Origin: Rhizobium laguerreae | Lineage (GTDB): Bacteria > Pseudomonadota > Alphaproteobacteria > Rhizobiales > Rhizobiaceae | Length of the DNA stretch: 64,000 nucleotides | Reading direction: 5' to 3' | Assembly (NCBI RefSeq): GCF_002008165.1 | Contig: NZ_MRDM01000030.1 | Location: 1 to 64,000, forward strand | Shown: positions 38,153 to 46,947 of the stretch, piece by piece | How positions within the stretch are numbered: the stretch's first letter is position 1 | How the letters are laid out: each line of letters starts with the position of its first letter | Position numbers and translations under genes: made by a program | Notes under the pieces: generated by a model | The model's input: only the letters and a program-made list of their open reading frames with translations | What the model was told of the DNA's origin: nothing | The model's database searches: none

Positions 38153-38449
38153 CTACCGCGGAGATTTTGCTTTGATGCGAGCGACGAGCAACTCGTCGTC
38201 AACAAAGCTGTCGAGGAAGTCGTTCCATTCTTGGGGTGAGCGGCGGGCATCTTTGAGCATCTGCTCCAATTCGTCCATGCCATCGTCTGTCAGTGCGGTC
38301 ACGGATTCGTCGTCTCCGGTGTACACGGAGATGATGCTGCCGTAGCTCAGATTATCATCGTTGGAGACGATTGCCTGAAGAAGCTCCGGGTCCTCTTCGA
38401 GGATTTCGGCAACAAATTTGATCGTACGGACGTAGGTGACTGTCGCCAT
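38153..38449 (-). CDS. Small acidic protein coupled to IS66 tnpC
   Basis: Protein of 98 residues (MATVTYVRTIKFVAEILEED, ending LVARIKAKSPR), rich in Asp and Glu. The start overlaps the tnpC stop (TGATG), and the stop lies 15 bases from the element end, so it belongs to the transposon. Canonical IS66 has only three genes. Its function is unknown; an accessory or passenger role is inferred. Confidence 0.65.
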   Translation of the reverse strand: MATVTYVRTIKFVAEILEEDPELLQAIVSNDDNLSYGSIISVYTGDDESVTALTDDGMDELEQMLKDARRSPQEWNDFLDSFVDDELLVARIKAKSPR

Positions 38450-40071
38450 CAGGCTGCCTTCGCGTCGATTGTGGTGATCGTCGACCAGTTCCACGGAAGC
38501 AATTCGTCTAACCGATTGATCTTGTGATCGTGGATGCGATCGAGCACGTCAGTCAGATAGGCTTGCGGGTCAAGACCATTCATCTTTGCCGTCTCGATGA
38601 TCGTCATGGCGCGTGCCAAGGTCTCCGCTCCCGTATCGGCTCCCGCGAAGAGCCAGTTCCGTCTTCCCACGCCTATCGGACGCAGTGCCCGCTCGGCGGC
38701 ATTGTTGTCGATCGCAACGCGACCGTCTTCGAGGAACAGACAGAGCGAAGACCATCGGCTCAATCCGTAGCGGAAAGCTGTCGCCAGATCGCTTTTGCCC
38801 GGAATGCGCGTGAGTTGAGCTTCAGCCCAGTGGCGGAATGCATCGACCTTAGGCTTGCTCTGCTTTTGACGCGCAGCAAGACGGGTCTCAGGAGGCTGCC
38901 CATTGATGCCACGCTCGATGTCGTAAAGCGCTCCGATGCGATGAAGAGCCTCTCGCGCGATCTCGGACTTGTTTGATGTCCAGATATCGTGGAAGTCTCG
39001 TCGCCAATGAGCCCAGCAGGCGGCTTCCTTGAAGCGAGATTCTCTCTTTTCTCCAGGCGCGTATAGCTTGCCATATCCTTTGTAGCCGTCAGCCTGAAGT
39101 ATGCCGCTTGATTGCTTGAGGTGGCGGTGGACGTGCTCTTCTTTCCAGTCAGGAGCAAAATAGTAGACTGCACCGGGCGGGGAACTGCCTGCCCATGGAC
39201 GCTGATCGCGGACATACGTCCAGATCCTGCCCTTCTTCACACCCTTGCCCAACCCCTTGTCTCGCAGCGAGCGATCCAGCACCCTGATCGGGGTGTCGTC
39301 CGCATGAAGTAGGTCACTTGCCATGACCGCCGTTTCGATCCGCTCGATGAGAGGCTGCAGAACCTGCATGGCGCGACCACACCAATCAACCATCGTGCCG
39401 TCGGGAATGTCGGCGCCCATGCGGGTGAAGATCTCGTTCAGACGGTACAGTGGCAAATGGTCGTCGAACTTCGAGACCAGAATGTACGCCAAGAGGCCAG
39501 CGCCGGCCATGCTGCCCGGTATCGGGCGGCTGGGTGCTGCCACCTGCACCATTTTCTCGCAGCAACGGCAGGACTTCTTCAGTCGAGCAACTTCGATGAC
39601 TTTCATCTGCGCGGCGATCATGTCGAGGATTTCGCTGACGTCCTCACCGACAAGACGCAATTCACCTCCGCATTCCGGGCAGCAGGAACCAGGATCGAGC
39701 TCTCGGCGCTCGCGAACCGCCTTGTCCGAGACGCGTGGGCGCCGGCGCATGATCTTTTCAGAGGTATCCGCCAAGGGAACAACAGACGCCGCCTCATCAG
39801 GTTCATCGATTGGCGCCGTACTGCCTTCAGCGGCGGCGATCAACAGATCCTCAAGCGCCAGTTCCAACTGCTCGATTTCACGCTCAATCTTTTCAGACGA
39901 CTTGCCGAAGACTTATTTCTTCAGCTTGGCAATGCGCAGCCGCAGCGTTTGGATTAACTGATCATGCGCTTGCAATGTGGCCGACATCTTCGCGTTTTCC
40001 GCCTGCAAAGCGGCAATCATTGCCTTGAGAAAGGCTGGATCGTCCGGAAGATTTGTCGTCGCGCTAGACAT
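38449..40071 (-). pseudogene. IS66 TnpC transposase with nonsense codon
   Basis: DDE transposase. It starts MSSATTNLPDDPAFLKAMIA at 40071. At codon 53 (39913-39915) a TAA follows KLKK where VFGKSSEKIEREIEQL continues, probably from CAA. From 39867 the open frame holds the zinc-finger CCPECGGEL, the catalytic HADDTPIRVL region, GYKGYGKLY and the Glu region NNAAERALRPIGVGRRNW. Only an internally started 472-residue protein could be made, missing the N-terminal leucine zipper. Confidence 0.85.
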
Positions 40072-40134
40072 GATCCTGACTACCACGAGTCAGGATAAAT
40101 TTCCATAAAAACCAGCGGTTTCAGTGGGATAAAA

Positions 40135-40482
40135 TCACCCGACACGGGCCGGTGGCGCACCCCAATCAGGACGACGCCAATCGATCCCTTCCCACAACAT
40201 CGCCAGTTGGGCCGACGTCAGCCGGGCAGTCCCGTCGGATGCCGAAGGCCAAGGAAACCGCCCCTTCTGCAAGATCTTGTAATACAGGCAGAAGCCCTGG
40301 CCATCAAAATACAGCAGCTTCAAACGATCGCCACGCTTGCCGCGAAAGGCGAAGACCGCGCCGCCAGTCGGCTTCTGACGCAAAACATCCTGCGCAAGCG
40401 CGGCAAGGCCTTCTACTCCCTTGCGCATGTCCGTGATCCCGCACGCAAGATACACCCGAACGCCGGTCCCAGGCCCAATCAT
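40135..40482 (-). CDS. tnpB: IS66 TnpB accessory protein
   Basis: IS66 OrfB of 115 residues, required with TnpA and TnpC for transposition in this family. MIGPGTGVRVYLACGITDMR, FAFRGKRGDRLKLLYFDGQG, and QLAMLWEGIDWRRPDW are diagnostic. It overlaps tnpA by 4 bases. Confidence 0.92.
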   Translation of the reverse strand: MIGPGTGVRVYLACGITDMRKGVEGLAALAQDVLRQKPTGGAVFAFRGKRGDRLKLLYFDGQGFCLYYKILQKGRFPWPSASDGTARLTSAQLAMLWEGIDWRRPDWGAPPARVG

Positions 40483-40829
40483 GCTGCTTCCACTGCCCGG
40501 ATAATCTGCGTCAGGACATCGGGAGCCATAGAACTCTCGAAACGAAGCGTGCGGCCGCAGATCAATCGTAGCTCGATCATCCCGGAGCAGCTCTCCCTCA
40601 ATTCAGGGGCATCGGTCTGCACGGCATTCAGATCGACGGGAATGAACAGTGCATTCGAAGACACCGGGAGCAGCCCCTTCTTCTTGAGCTCGCTACGCCA
40701 GGCGTATATCTGCTGCCGCGTTACATCATGACGATGAGCAATCTCTGTGATCGTGGCTCCAGCAACCCCAACCGACATGACAATCGCAAGCTTGTCTTCT
40801 TCGCGCCACCGCCGTCGACGTGTATGCAT
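40479..40829 (-). CDS. tnpA: IS66 TnpA, helix-turn-helix protein
   Basis: IS66 OrfA of 116 residues with a helix-turn-helix: RRRRWREEDKLAIVMSVGVA, AEIAHRHDVTRQQIYAWRSE-like region (TEIAHRHDVTRQQIYAW). I chose the ATG at 40829 (MHTRRRRW) because the open frame upstream lies in the end of a different IS66. Confidence 0.88.
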   Translation of the reverse strand: MHTRRRRWREEDKLAIVMSVGVAGATITEIAHRHDVTRQQIYAWRSELKKKGLLPVSSNALFIPVDLNAVQTDAPELRESCSGMIELRLICGRTLRFESSMAPDVLTQIIRAVEAA

Positions 40830-40957
40830 CCGGTGAGGGCCGCAGGTTAGGCTGCTTGAGCGTTCAGTCCGTGTGGCTGCCAATTCCACGGAAGTAATTG
40901 CTCCAGCTTACTGATTGGCGTGTCGGCGATGCGGGGTAAGCATACGGTGAGGGCCGC
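40830..40957 (-). mobile_element. IS66 element B terminal remnant with a second terminus
   Basis: The reverse strand codes RIADTPISKLEQLLPWNWQP, the extreme C-terminus of an IS66 TnpC close to that of element C. A terminal repeat follows at each side: GGTGAGGGCCGC near 40831 and GTAAGCATACGGTGAGGGCC at 40936. Two same-oriented IS66 ends lie about 105 bp apart. Confidence 0.75.
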
Positions 40958-41057
40958 GAATCATCGTGGTTTGTCGCACGCGCTCTGGACACTGAGCAAT
41001 CTTCGTGTTCTCTCACGCCATCTGACAAGCACTTCAACGGGCAAATTGGGGGCGGGC

Positions 41058-41399
41058 GTGCGAACTGTGGGCATTTTGGGTGGCCTAATGGCCTTTCTTA
41101 CAGCAAATACGCTTACTGCTTCTGAAGTTTCGCCCGAATGCCATCAAGCCACTCGTCAATATCTGGGGCTTCTTCTGGAAGAAGTTCAGGGAACTCGTTT
41201 CGAGCCGATCATTAAGAAAGACATAGAGGCGAGCGGCGGAATGGAAAAGAAACTTAATGAGATGACATCTAGAATGTCCAAAGATGACTGTGCGTTCCTC
41301 ATGTCGGCTCCGGAAAGCGCACTAAGGTCTCTTGCGACTTCCGGTCTTCCGGCCGACAAGGGCAGATATCCATCAGGATGGAAAAACCCTCAGGATTAG
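41058..41399 (+). CDS. Small exported protein of unknown function
   Basis: Candidate protein of 113 residues starting at the GTG at 41058, with a signal-peptide-like N-terminus (VRTVGILGGLMAFLTANTLT, cleavage near TAS). The mature part (SPECHQATRQYLGLLLEEVQ, MEKKLNEMTSRMSKDDCAFL) is helical with two Cys. A longer open frame starts at 40920 inside IS66 DNA and is unlikely. It is stranded between two IS66 ends. No family recognised. Confidence 0.55.
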   Translation: MRTVGILGGLMAFLTANTLTASEVSPECHQATRQYLGLLLEEVQGTRFEPIIKKDIEASGGMEKKLNEMTSRMSKDDCAFLMSAPESALRSLATSGLPADKGRYPSGWKNPQD

Positions 41400-41433
41400 T
41401 CGATGCAGCCATCGCTGTGGCGACGGTATTCCG

Positions 41434-41455
41434 GCAAGCATACGGTGAGGGCCGC
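41434..41455. repeat. IS66 element C terminal repeat, tnpC side
   Basis: Pairs with 43969-43989 with about four mismatches in 21 bases. The same sequence occurs at 40936. Confidence 0.8.
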
Positions 41456-41458
41456 AGG

Positions 41459-43114
41459 TCAGGCCGCTTGAGCGTCGATGGCGTGCGGTGTCCAATTCCA
41501 AGGAAGCAGTTGCTCCAGCCTGACAATCGGCGTGTCGGCGATGCGGGCAAGAACGTCGGCAAGCCACGCCTGCGGATCGATGTCGTTGAGCTTTGCCGTC
41601 ATGATCAGCGTGGCCATGAAGGCGGCACGATCTGCACCGCGGTCTGATCCGGCGAAGAGCCACGATTTTCTGCCGAGGGCAAAGCCTCGCAGGGCTCGCT
41701 CGGCCGCATTGTTCGTCAGGCAAATCCGGCCGTCATCCAGGAACGTGGTGAATCCATCCCAGCGCTTGAGCATGTAGTCGATCGCCTCTGCGACCGGAGA
41801 ACTGCGCGACAGCTTTGACCGCTCGGTTTGAAGCCAGGCCTGCAGATCGTCGACGAGCGGCAGGCTTTCCTTGCGGCGACGCTCCAGGCGTTGATCGGCG
41901 GTAAGCCCGTTTATATCCCGCTCGATATCGAGCAGGGCGTCGATCCGTTTGACGGCTTCGAGCGCCATAGGTGAGATCGACGCGGCGTTCTTTCCACGCT
42001 TGGCGTTCGCGGCAATATCGGCGAGCACGAAGAATTTGCGACGCGAGTGTGCCCAGCAAAGCGCTTGCGTCAGAGGATCGGGATCACGATCAAACTTGAA
42101 CAGCGGATTGTAGCCGCCATAGGCGTCTGCCTGCAGAATACCGATGAAGGTCTTCAGGTGGCGTTCCGGATGCTCCTGCCGTCGATCTCGCGAGGCATAG
42201 TAAAGGGCGGCCGGCGGTGAGAGGCCTGCGAATGGCCGATCGTCCCGGACATAGGTCCAGATGCGGCCTGTATCGGTCTTTCCCTTCGCCAGAATTGGCA
42301 CGGTTGTGTCGTCGCCATGCAGTCGCTCGGCGGCAAGGACATGCGCCTCGATCAGAGAGTGAAGTGGCTTCAACACCGCGGCGCATGCTCCGACCTGGTC
42401 AGCCAGTGTCGATAAACTAAGGTCGATGCCCTCGCGGGCATAGCGTTCGCTCTGGCGGTTGAGCGGCTGGTGCTGGGCGAACTTCTCGAACAGGATCATC
42501 GCCAGCAGGTTCGGCCCGGCAAAACCGCGGGGCGTCACATGGAAGGGTGCCGGTGGCTGCGTGATCTTCTCACACTCGCGGCAGGTAAACTTCTCCCGCA
42601 CCGTCTGAATGACTTTCCATTGACGTGGGATGACCTCCAGGGTCTCGGTAATGTCCTCGCCGAGCTTCGACAGTTTGGCCGATCCGCAGCAGGCGCAATT
42701 CGCGGGAGCGGCGATGACGACGCGCTCGCGCGGCAGGTGTTCGGGAAAGGGCTTGCGTGACGGACGCTTGCGCTCGAAGGACCTGACGGCTGAGGCTTTG
42801 GCTACAATCTCCGCGGCCAGTTCGTCTTCGCCGGCGTCTGCTTCGAGCTCTTCGAGCTGCAGCTCCATCTGCTCAAGGAGACGCGCCTTACGTTCTGACC
42901 GGGTGCCGTAGAGTTCACGGCGAACCTTGTCGATCTCCAGCTTCAGCCGCGCGATCAGCGCCTCGGAATGCGATACGAGTGCCTTTGCACTGGCGGCTTC
43001 TGCCTTGGCGATTGCGGCCTCAGCCTCGGCGGCAACACGTCGAGCGCGTTCCTGGGCCAGCAGTGCGAGGGCACTGGCAAGGTCGTCCGGAAGCTCTTCG
43101 GTCGCATTGCTCAT
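41459..43114 (-). CDS. tnpC: IS66 TnpC transposase
   Basis: DDE transposase of 551 residues, full length. The N-terminus is a coiled coil rich in Ala and Glu, then the zinc-finger-like NCACCGSAKLSKLGEDITE, catalytic LHGDDTTVPIL, ADAYGGYNPLFK, and NNAAERALRGFALGRKSW with Glu. It ends with the conserved LEQLLPWNW. No frame damage, so transposase could be active. Confidence 0.95.
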   Translation of the reverse strand: MSNATEELPDDLASALALLAQERARRVAAEAEAAIAKAEAASAKALVSHSEALIARLKLEIDKVRRELYGTRSERKARLLEQMELQLEELEADAGEDELAAEIVAKASAVRSFERKRPSRKPFPEHLPRERVVIAAPANCACCGSAKLSKLGEDITETLEVIPRQWKVIQTVREKFTCRECEKITQPPAPFHVTPRGFAGPNLLAMILFEKFAQHQPLNRQSERYAREGIDLSLSTLADQVGACAAVLKPLHSLIEAHVLAAERLHGDDTTVPILAKGKTDTGRIWTYVRDDRPFAGLSPPAALYYASRDRRQEHPERHLKTFIGILQADAYGGYNPLFKFDRDPDPLTQALCWAHSRRKFFVLADIAANAKRGKNAASISPMALEAVKRIDALLDIERDINGLTADQRLERRRKESLPLVDDLQAWLQTERSKLSRSSPVAEAIDYMLKRWDGFTTFLDDGRICLTNNAAERALRGFALGRKSWLFAGSDRGADRAAFMATLIMTAKLNDIDPQAWLADVLARIADTPIVRLEQLLPWNWTPHAIDAQAA

Positions 43115-43159
43115 GAGAGGATGGAAACATATTCGACCCCTTCATTCCAGTATTTTTGC

Positions 43160-43507
43160 TCATCCGGCCGACGTCGGCCGCCAGGTTTTTTGCGGCATCC
43201 GCCAGTCTATGCCTTCCAGCAGGTAGCCGAGCTGGGCAGGCGTGATCACCACCGTGCCATCCGCTGCTGATGGCCAGATGAAGCGTCCGCGCTCCAGCTT
43301 CTTTGTGAACAGACAAGCGCCCTGGCCGTCATGCCAGATCACCTTGATCAGGCCACCACCGCGGCCGCGGAACACGAACAGGTGGCCGCACATCGGATCG
43401 CGCTTCAGCGCCTCCTGCACCATCAGCGACAGACCAGGGAAGCCTTTGCGCATGTCGGTATAGCCGGTCGCCAACCAGACCTTCACGCCACTCGGGACCG
43501 GGATCAT
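43160..43507 (-). CDS. tnpB: IS66 TnpB accessory protein
   Basis: 115 residues: MIPVPSGVKVWLATGYTDMR, FVFRGRGGGLIKVIWHDGQG, and QLGYLLEGIDWRMP. I used the ATG at 43507, which overlaps the tnpA stop, as in other IS66. Confidence 0.92.
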   Translation of the reverse strand: MIPVPSGVKVWLATGYTDMRKGFPGLSLMVQEALKRDPMCGHLFVFRGRGGGLIKVIWHDGQGACLFTKKLERGRFIWPSAADGTVVITPAQLGYLLEGIDWRMPQKTWRPTSAG

Positions 43508-43911
43508 CGCAGACCCAGCACACAATCGAGAATGCGGCCAAGCGCATCCGTGTCGATATCGCTGTCCACGCGGATGCGGCGGTCCCGACCAAGTTCGATT
43601 GTGACATCGCTACGCTTCCGGCGGGAAGGTGATGCAGACGGTTCTGATGGAATGGACTGACCTGCCGGGACGGCCTCGGACACGATGACCGGCACCAACG
43701 TGGTCGCCACCGGGGCTTTCGGTTCATCAAGCCGGCACAACTCCTTGCGCCAGCGAAAGAGTTGGCTGACATGGATACCGGCGGCGCGGGCAACGTCTGA
43801 AATCACCGCATCCGGCTCAAAGCAGGCCGAGACGAGCCGCTCTTTATCCTCGCGTGACCAACGCCGACGGCGCTCTACGGACGTAATCACCTCAATTGGA
43901 TGCTTCGTCAT
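43504..43911 (-). CDS. tnpA: IS66 TnpA, helix-turn-helix protein
   Basis: 135 residues: RRRRWSREDKERLVSACFEP, ISDVARAAGIHVSQLFRWRK, ending RIDVDT-like IDTDALGRILDCVLGLR. Complete; overlaps tnpB by 4 bases. Confidence 0.92.
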   Translation of the reverse strand: MTKHPIEVITSVERRRRWSREDKERLVSACFEPDAVISDVARAAGIHVSQLFRWRKELCRLDEPKAPVATTLVPVIVSEAVPAGQSIPSEPSASPSRRKRSDVTIELGRDRRIRVDSDIDTDALGRILDCVLGLR

Positions 43912-43968
43912 ATGACTACTCCTAGTGTTACCACTAGGACTGGCAGTCAGCAGCCCATCATCGCAAGA

Positions 43969-43989
43969 CGGCCTTCACCGTGGGCTTAC
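43969..43989. repeat. IS66 element C terminal repeat, tnpA side
   Basis: Inverted relative to 41434-41455. It lies 58 bases upstream of tnpA. Confidence 0.8.
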
Positions 43990-44034
43990 GTCGACGTTCC
44001 TGCCCAAGAATTTCAACGCGCATCGCAATCCTCG

Positions 44035-44078
44035 CCTAAGACACGTCGCTAACGACGTCGTTAAACACGTGTCTTAGG
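44035..44078. repeat. Nested perfect palindrome of 44 bp
   Basis: Outer arms CCTAAGACACGT (44035-44046) and ACGTGTCTTAGG (44067-44078) are perfectly inverted. Inside them TAACGACGTCGTTA (44050-44063) is itself a perfect 14-bp palindrome, separated from the arms by 3 bases each side. There is no T-tract, so an intrinsic terminator is unlikely. It may be an operator or recombination site. Confidence 0.8.
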
Positions 44079-44364
44079 CCATCAGGACGCTAGGCGGCAG
44101 GCGGTGCCAATCGGGCGGTTACGATGTTCAAAGAACCTGAGAGTTTGTTCCGGCGGGTCGCCCACCATTCTTTCTGCTCTTGGGCTTCGTCGAAGCGTCG
44201 CCTGGGATCGGCCAATCATCCGACATAGTCACGCCGGCCAATTTGCGCCACACGGTGGAGCCGTCGCTCACCAGTATGACGCGATAATCCACCCGGGAAG
44301 GTCTGAGGGTATTCAAATCATTATCACCCACCATACCAAGGCTCGAGAAAAGACGACTCGATTC
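44079..44364. other. Region without a recognisable gene
   Basis: Open frames on both strands lack family features. It separates the palindrome from the VOC gene promoter. Confidence 0.4.
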
Positions 44365-44391
44365 TGTAACAAAACGGCAACTTGTACCGTA
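44365..44391 (+). promoter_or_regulatory. ECF-type promoter of first VOC gene
   Basis: TGTAAC (44365-44370), 17 bp, CGTA (44388-44391). About 60 bases before the ATG at 44458. Confidence 0.8.
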
Positions 44392-44457
44392 ACTCCACGG
44401 TACGAACCGAACAAACGATCGGTTGTGCGAAAGATCAATTTGTAAGGAGAATGGAAG

Positions 44458-45096
44458 ATGTATCTGCTTAGGCGCCATCTTATGAAGATCATAGCACATG
44501 GTAGCGCGGTCGCCGCGATCGTCGGTCCAGGCCTGGCAAAGGCCGCTGAAGGAAAAAAAGAAACATCTGAGTCTCCCACGGATGGCATCGCGTCTGGCAA
44601 TACGATAAAGCCTCTTCATCTCCTCCATGGGTCGGGTCTTCACCATAGCAATGTGCGAGTCCGCGATATGGACAAAGCGATCGACTTCTACGAGCAGGCT
44701 TTCGGCTTCAACCTCCTGTTTCGCTGGGACGGCGTCGAGGCTATGCAAGACGGAGGCGTTTACTTCCGCAACCCACTGCAGGGTGCTCACCTCGACATGG
44801 GCGATGGGCAGATCCTCGAACTCATCCCTGCCCCCAAGAACGCGATCCCGCCCGACGATCGCGCGTTGAGCTTCCATCATATCGGCTTGTATGTGTCTGA
44901 TGTCAGCGAAACCTACGCCCGGGCGCTTGCCGCCGGCGCCAAGCCATACCCCATAGAAGACGGATCAGGCGGCGTATGGGACGGGCCTACAGATATAAAA
45001 TTAAAGGCACGGCCACCCTATGAGCGTTCGTTCGTGGTGCGCGCCGCCCACGTGCAGGGCCCTAACGAAGAAATCATAGAATTGTTTGAGGCCTGA
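44458..45096 (+). CDS. Exported VOC-fold (glyoxalase-like) protein 1
   Basis: Protein of 212 residues with an N-terminal leader ending near AAEG (about 32), then one two-module vicinal-oxygen-chelate domain: LHHSNVRVRDMDKAIDFYEQ, HLDMGDGQILELIPAP, FHHIGLYVSDVSETYARALA, and ends EEIIELFEA. Candidate metal ligands are the His in LHH and the Glu in ILEL, with counterparts in FHH and IIEL. Likely periplasmic. A ribosome site AAGGAG precedes the ATG. Close paralogue at 48126. Confidence 0.82.
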   Translation: MYLLRRHLMKIIAHGSAVAAIVGPGLAKAAEGKKETSESPTDGIASGNTIKPLHLLHGSGLHHSNVRVRDMDKAIDFYEQAFGFNLLFRWDGVEAMQDGGVYFRNPLQGAHLDMGDGQILELIPAPKNAIPPDDRALSFHHIGLYVSDVSETYARALAAGAKPYPIEDGSGGVWDGPTDIKLKARPPYERSFVVRAAHVQGPNEEIIELFEA

Positions 45097-45159
45097 TCCG
45101 ATTTGCAGGCTGTCGCAGATTGCTTTGTCCCAGACCTTAACTGATGGGGTAGATGCCCC

Positions 45160-45500
45160 CTCGGTTGCCGCCTGCACCATTTCTCCCAGCAGCGGCAGGA
45201 CTTCTTCCATCTGCGCGGCGATCATGTCGAGGATTTCGCTACGTCCTCACTGACGAGACGCAATTTGCCTCCGCATTCCGGGCAGCAGGAGCCAGGTCGA
45301 GCTCTCGGCGCTCGCAAACCGCCTTGTCCGAGACGCGCGGGCCGGCACATGATCTCTTCAGACGTATCCGCCCAGGGAACAACAGACGCCGCCTCATTCA
45401 TAGATTGGCCCCGTACTGCCTTCAGCGGCGGCGATCAACACGAGTCAGGATAAATTTTCATAAAACCAGTGATTTCAGTGCGATAAAATCACCCAACACG
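45160..45500 (-). mobile_element. IS66 tnpC remnant related to element A
   Basis: The reverse strand matches the N-terminal part of the element A transposase (SCCPECGGKLRLVSEDV, DEAASVVPWADTSEEIM) with many small indels, then jumps to the spacer DNA found at 40085-40150. An internal deletion derivative of element A or a sibling. Confidence 0.75.
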
Positions 45501-45790
45501 GGCCGCGGCCGAAGTCTGGCACGATGCTCCGGCAGATGCCGCCACAGTTTGATGGCGTGACCGTCCGAGGAATAGGCGAACTTGTAGATCGTACTCATGA
45601 CTGACCTAGATCGGATGCCGCTCCAGTCGCATCCGGCCGGCGATCTGTTGCGGCGACCAGCCATGCATGATGCGCTCGATCACCGACTGGCGCAGCTGCG
45701 ACAGAACCACGCGAGTTTGCGCAGCTTGGCACGCCGTTCGCGCGCTATGCGATTGCCCATCACGCAGTAGTACCCGTTGAGGTCCGGCAT
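45501..45790 (-). mobile_element. IS30-family transposase remnant
   Basis: The reverse strand reads QSVIERIMHGWSPQQIAGRM and RLERHP, a stop, then VSHE and, in another frame, IYKFAYSSDGHAIKLWRHLP and EHRARLRP. SPQQIAGR plus VSHETIY is diagnostic of IS30. The catalytic domain is missing. Confidence 0.75.
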
Positions 45791-46112
45791 CTCACGATCC
45801 TCGAACGAGTTAGACCGGTCATTACCGGCTGCGGACAAGCGCCAGCTCTGGTTTGAGAGCGCGCAAACGACGCTGCTGCTCGTCGAATATTCGCGTCATC
45901 TCCCGCGTCTCAGGGCCGCTCGGGTCCTGTCCGCTTCGCTGCTTTCCTGCCATCTAGTCCATATTCTGCTTTCTATCTTGGCCACCAGCTTCTCCCATTG
46001 GGTAGAAGAATGTCTCATTAAGCCACCTCGTTCGCGCGGGCCTTTTGTTACCGCTTTCCGAAATAGTATTTGACAGGCGGTTTCCAGCCCGAGCGGAAAA
46101 AATCGAGACCGA
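45791..46112. other. Region without a clear gene
   Basis: Probably the 5' part of the IS30 remnant and the upstream region of the TPR gene. No intact frame recognised. Confidence 0.4.
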
Positions 46113-46139
46113 TGTAACAACCTGCCACCACTCCACGTA
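46113..46139 (+). promoter_or_regulatory. ECF-type promoter of TPR gene
   Basis: TGTAAC (46113-46118), 17 bp, CGTA (46136-46139). About 70 bases before the ATG at 46211. Confidence 0.8.
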
Positions 46140-46210
46140 GACGCCTTTGTCAGTCGCAAAGGACGGCCGGCGCCGGCCACATCATCCGCCGGCTTCCGAA
46201 GGAGTGCAAG

Positions 46211-46879
46211 ATGAACCGCGATGCTTACGACCTGAACACCAGCAGTGGCAGCAGCGAAGCTTTCAAGGCGTTCGAGCAGAGCGTCTTCGGCCTTGCGGCG
46301 CATCGCCCCAGCACCAGCATGGCCACTCTCGCTGCGGATCCGGATCACGTGGCTGATGTGCCTAAGGGTTTTGCAAAGCTCATCCCAGCCCGCTCGGAAC
46401 TTGCTATCAATGCCGATGTCGCGCTGACTGACGCCTGCGACGCTCTCACACGGAATGGCAACGGCACGGCCGACGGGCGGATCCTCGTGGATGCGTCGGC
46501 GGCCGCGAACCAGTGCTACTTCTCAGGCGCGATCGAGATCGTCGACAAGGTCTTCGCCGATAGGCCAGCGACGTTCCTGCCTTTCAAGATTTCCCACTCG
46601 CTCCGCTTCATGAGCGGCGATCGCACGGGGATGCTGGCAAGCAGTGGTCAGGCGGTCGATGCCCTCGACGTTACCGCTCCGGCCGCCGGGTTCGTGCTCG
46701 GTTGCCACGCGTTCACGCGCGAAGAGGCGGGCCCACACGAGGTAACTCTCACATATTCCCGACGGCTGAGAAAAGTCCTTTCAGCTGAACAGGTTAGGTT
46801 CCGTCCCCGAGCTTCCGCGATGTCTTGCCCGCTTGAGCTGATAGGATACGGCGATCCCGTGCTTCAAACACGAGCATAA
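46211..46879 (+). pseudogene. TTC38-like tetratricopeptide protein, C-terminally truncated
   Basis: Starts MNRDAYDLNTSSGSSEAFKA with AAGGAGT upstream. Residues 1-175 match bacterial TTC38-like TPR proteins (FADRPATFLPFKISHSLRFM, AAPAAGFVLGCHAFTREEAG). After EEAG near 46735 the sequence is unrelated for about 45 residues to the stop at 46879. The usual protein is roughly twice as long, so this is a 5' fragment that keeps its promoter. Confidence 0.7.
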
Positions 46880-46947
46880 AATCATTTGATCGGCAGAGAG
46901 TTACGCCTTCTTCGTCACTTACATTTACAATTGGAGACAAGGAAATA

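Larger units (their letters stand above)
38138..40829 (-). mobile_element. IS66 element A, outer end at tnpA side lost
   Basis: Contains, in transcription order, tnpA (40829), tnpB (40482), tnpC (40071) and a small coupled gene (38449). The left boundary is taken at GTAACCGTCCGATTGC (38138), which resembles an IS66 terminus. At the tnpA side the DNA switches directly into the end of another IS66, so no right terminal repeat is left. Confidence 0.75.
41434..43989 (-). mobile_element. IS66 element C, complete, 2556 bp
   Basis: Intact tnpA, tnpB and tnpC between terminal repeats. The left end is GCAAGCATACGGTGAGGGCC (from 41434). The reverse complement of the right end (43969-43989) is GTAAGCCCACGGTGAAGGCC. 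The 8 bases outside each end differ (41426-41433 versus 43990-43997), so no target duplication is left, implying later recombination. Confidence 0.85.

Noticed and set aside
44035..44078. Palindrome as an intrinsic terminator or RepABC parS site
   Set aside because: No T-run follows for a terminator, the sequence does not match the GTTNNNNGCNNNNAAC centromere pattern, and no repABC genes are in the window.
44104..44880. Open frames on both strands before and over the first VOC gene
   Set aside because: The reverse 250-codon frame is mostly antisense to the VOC gene; the part outside it resembles no family.
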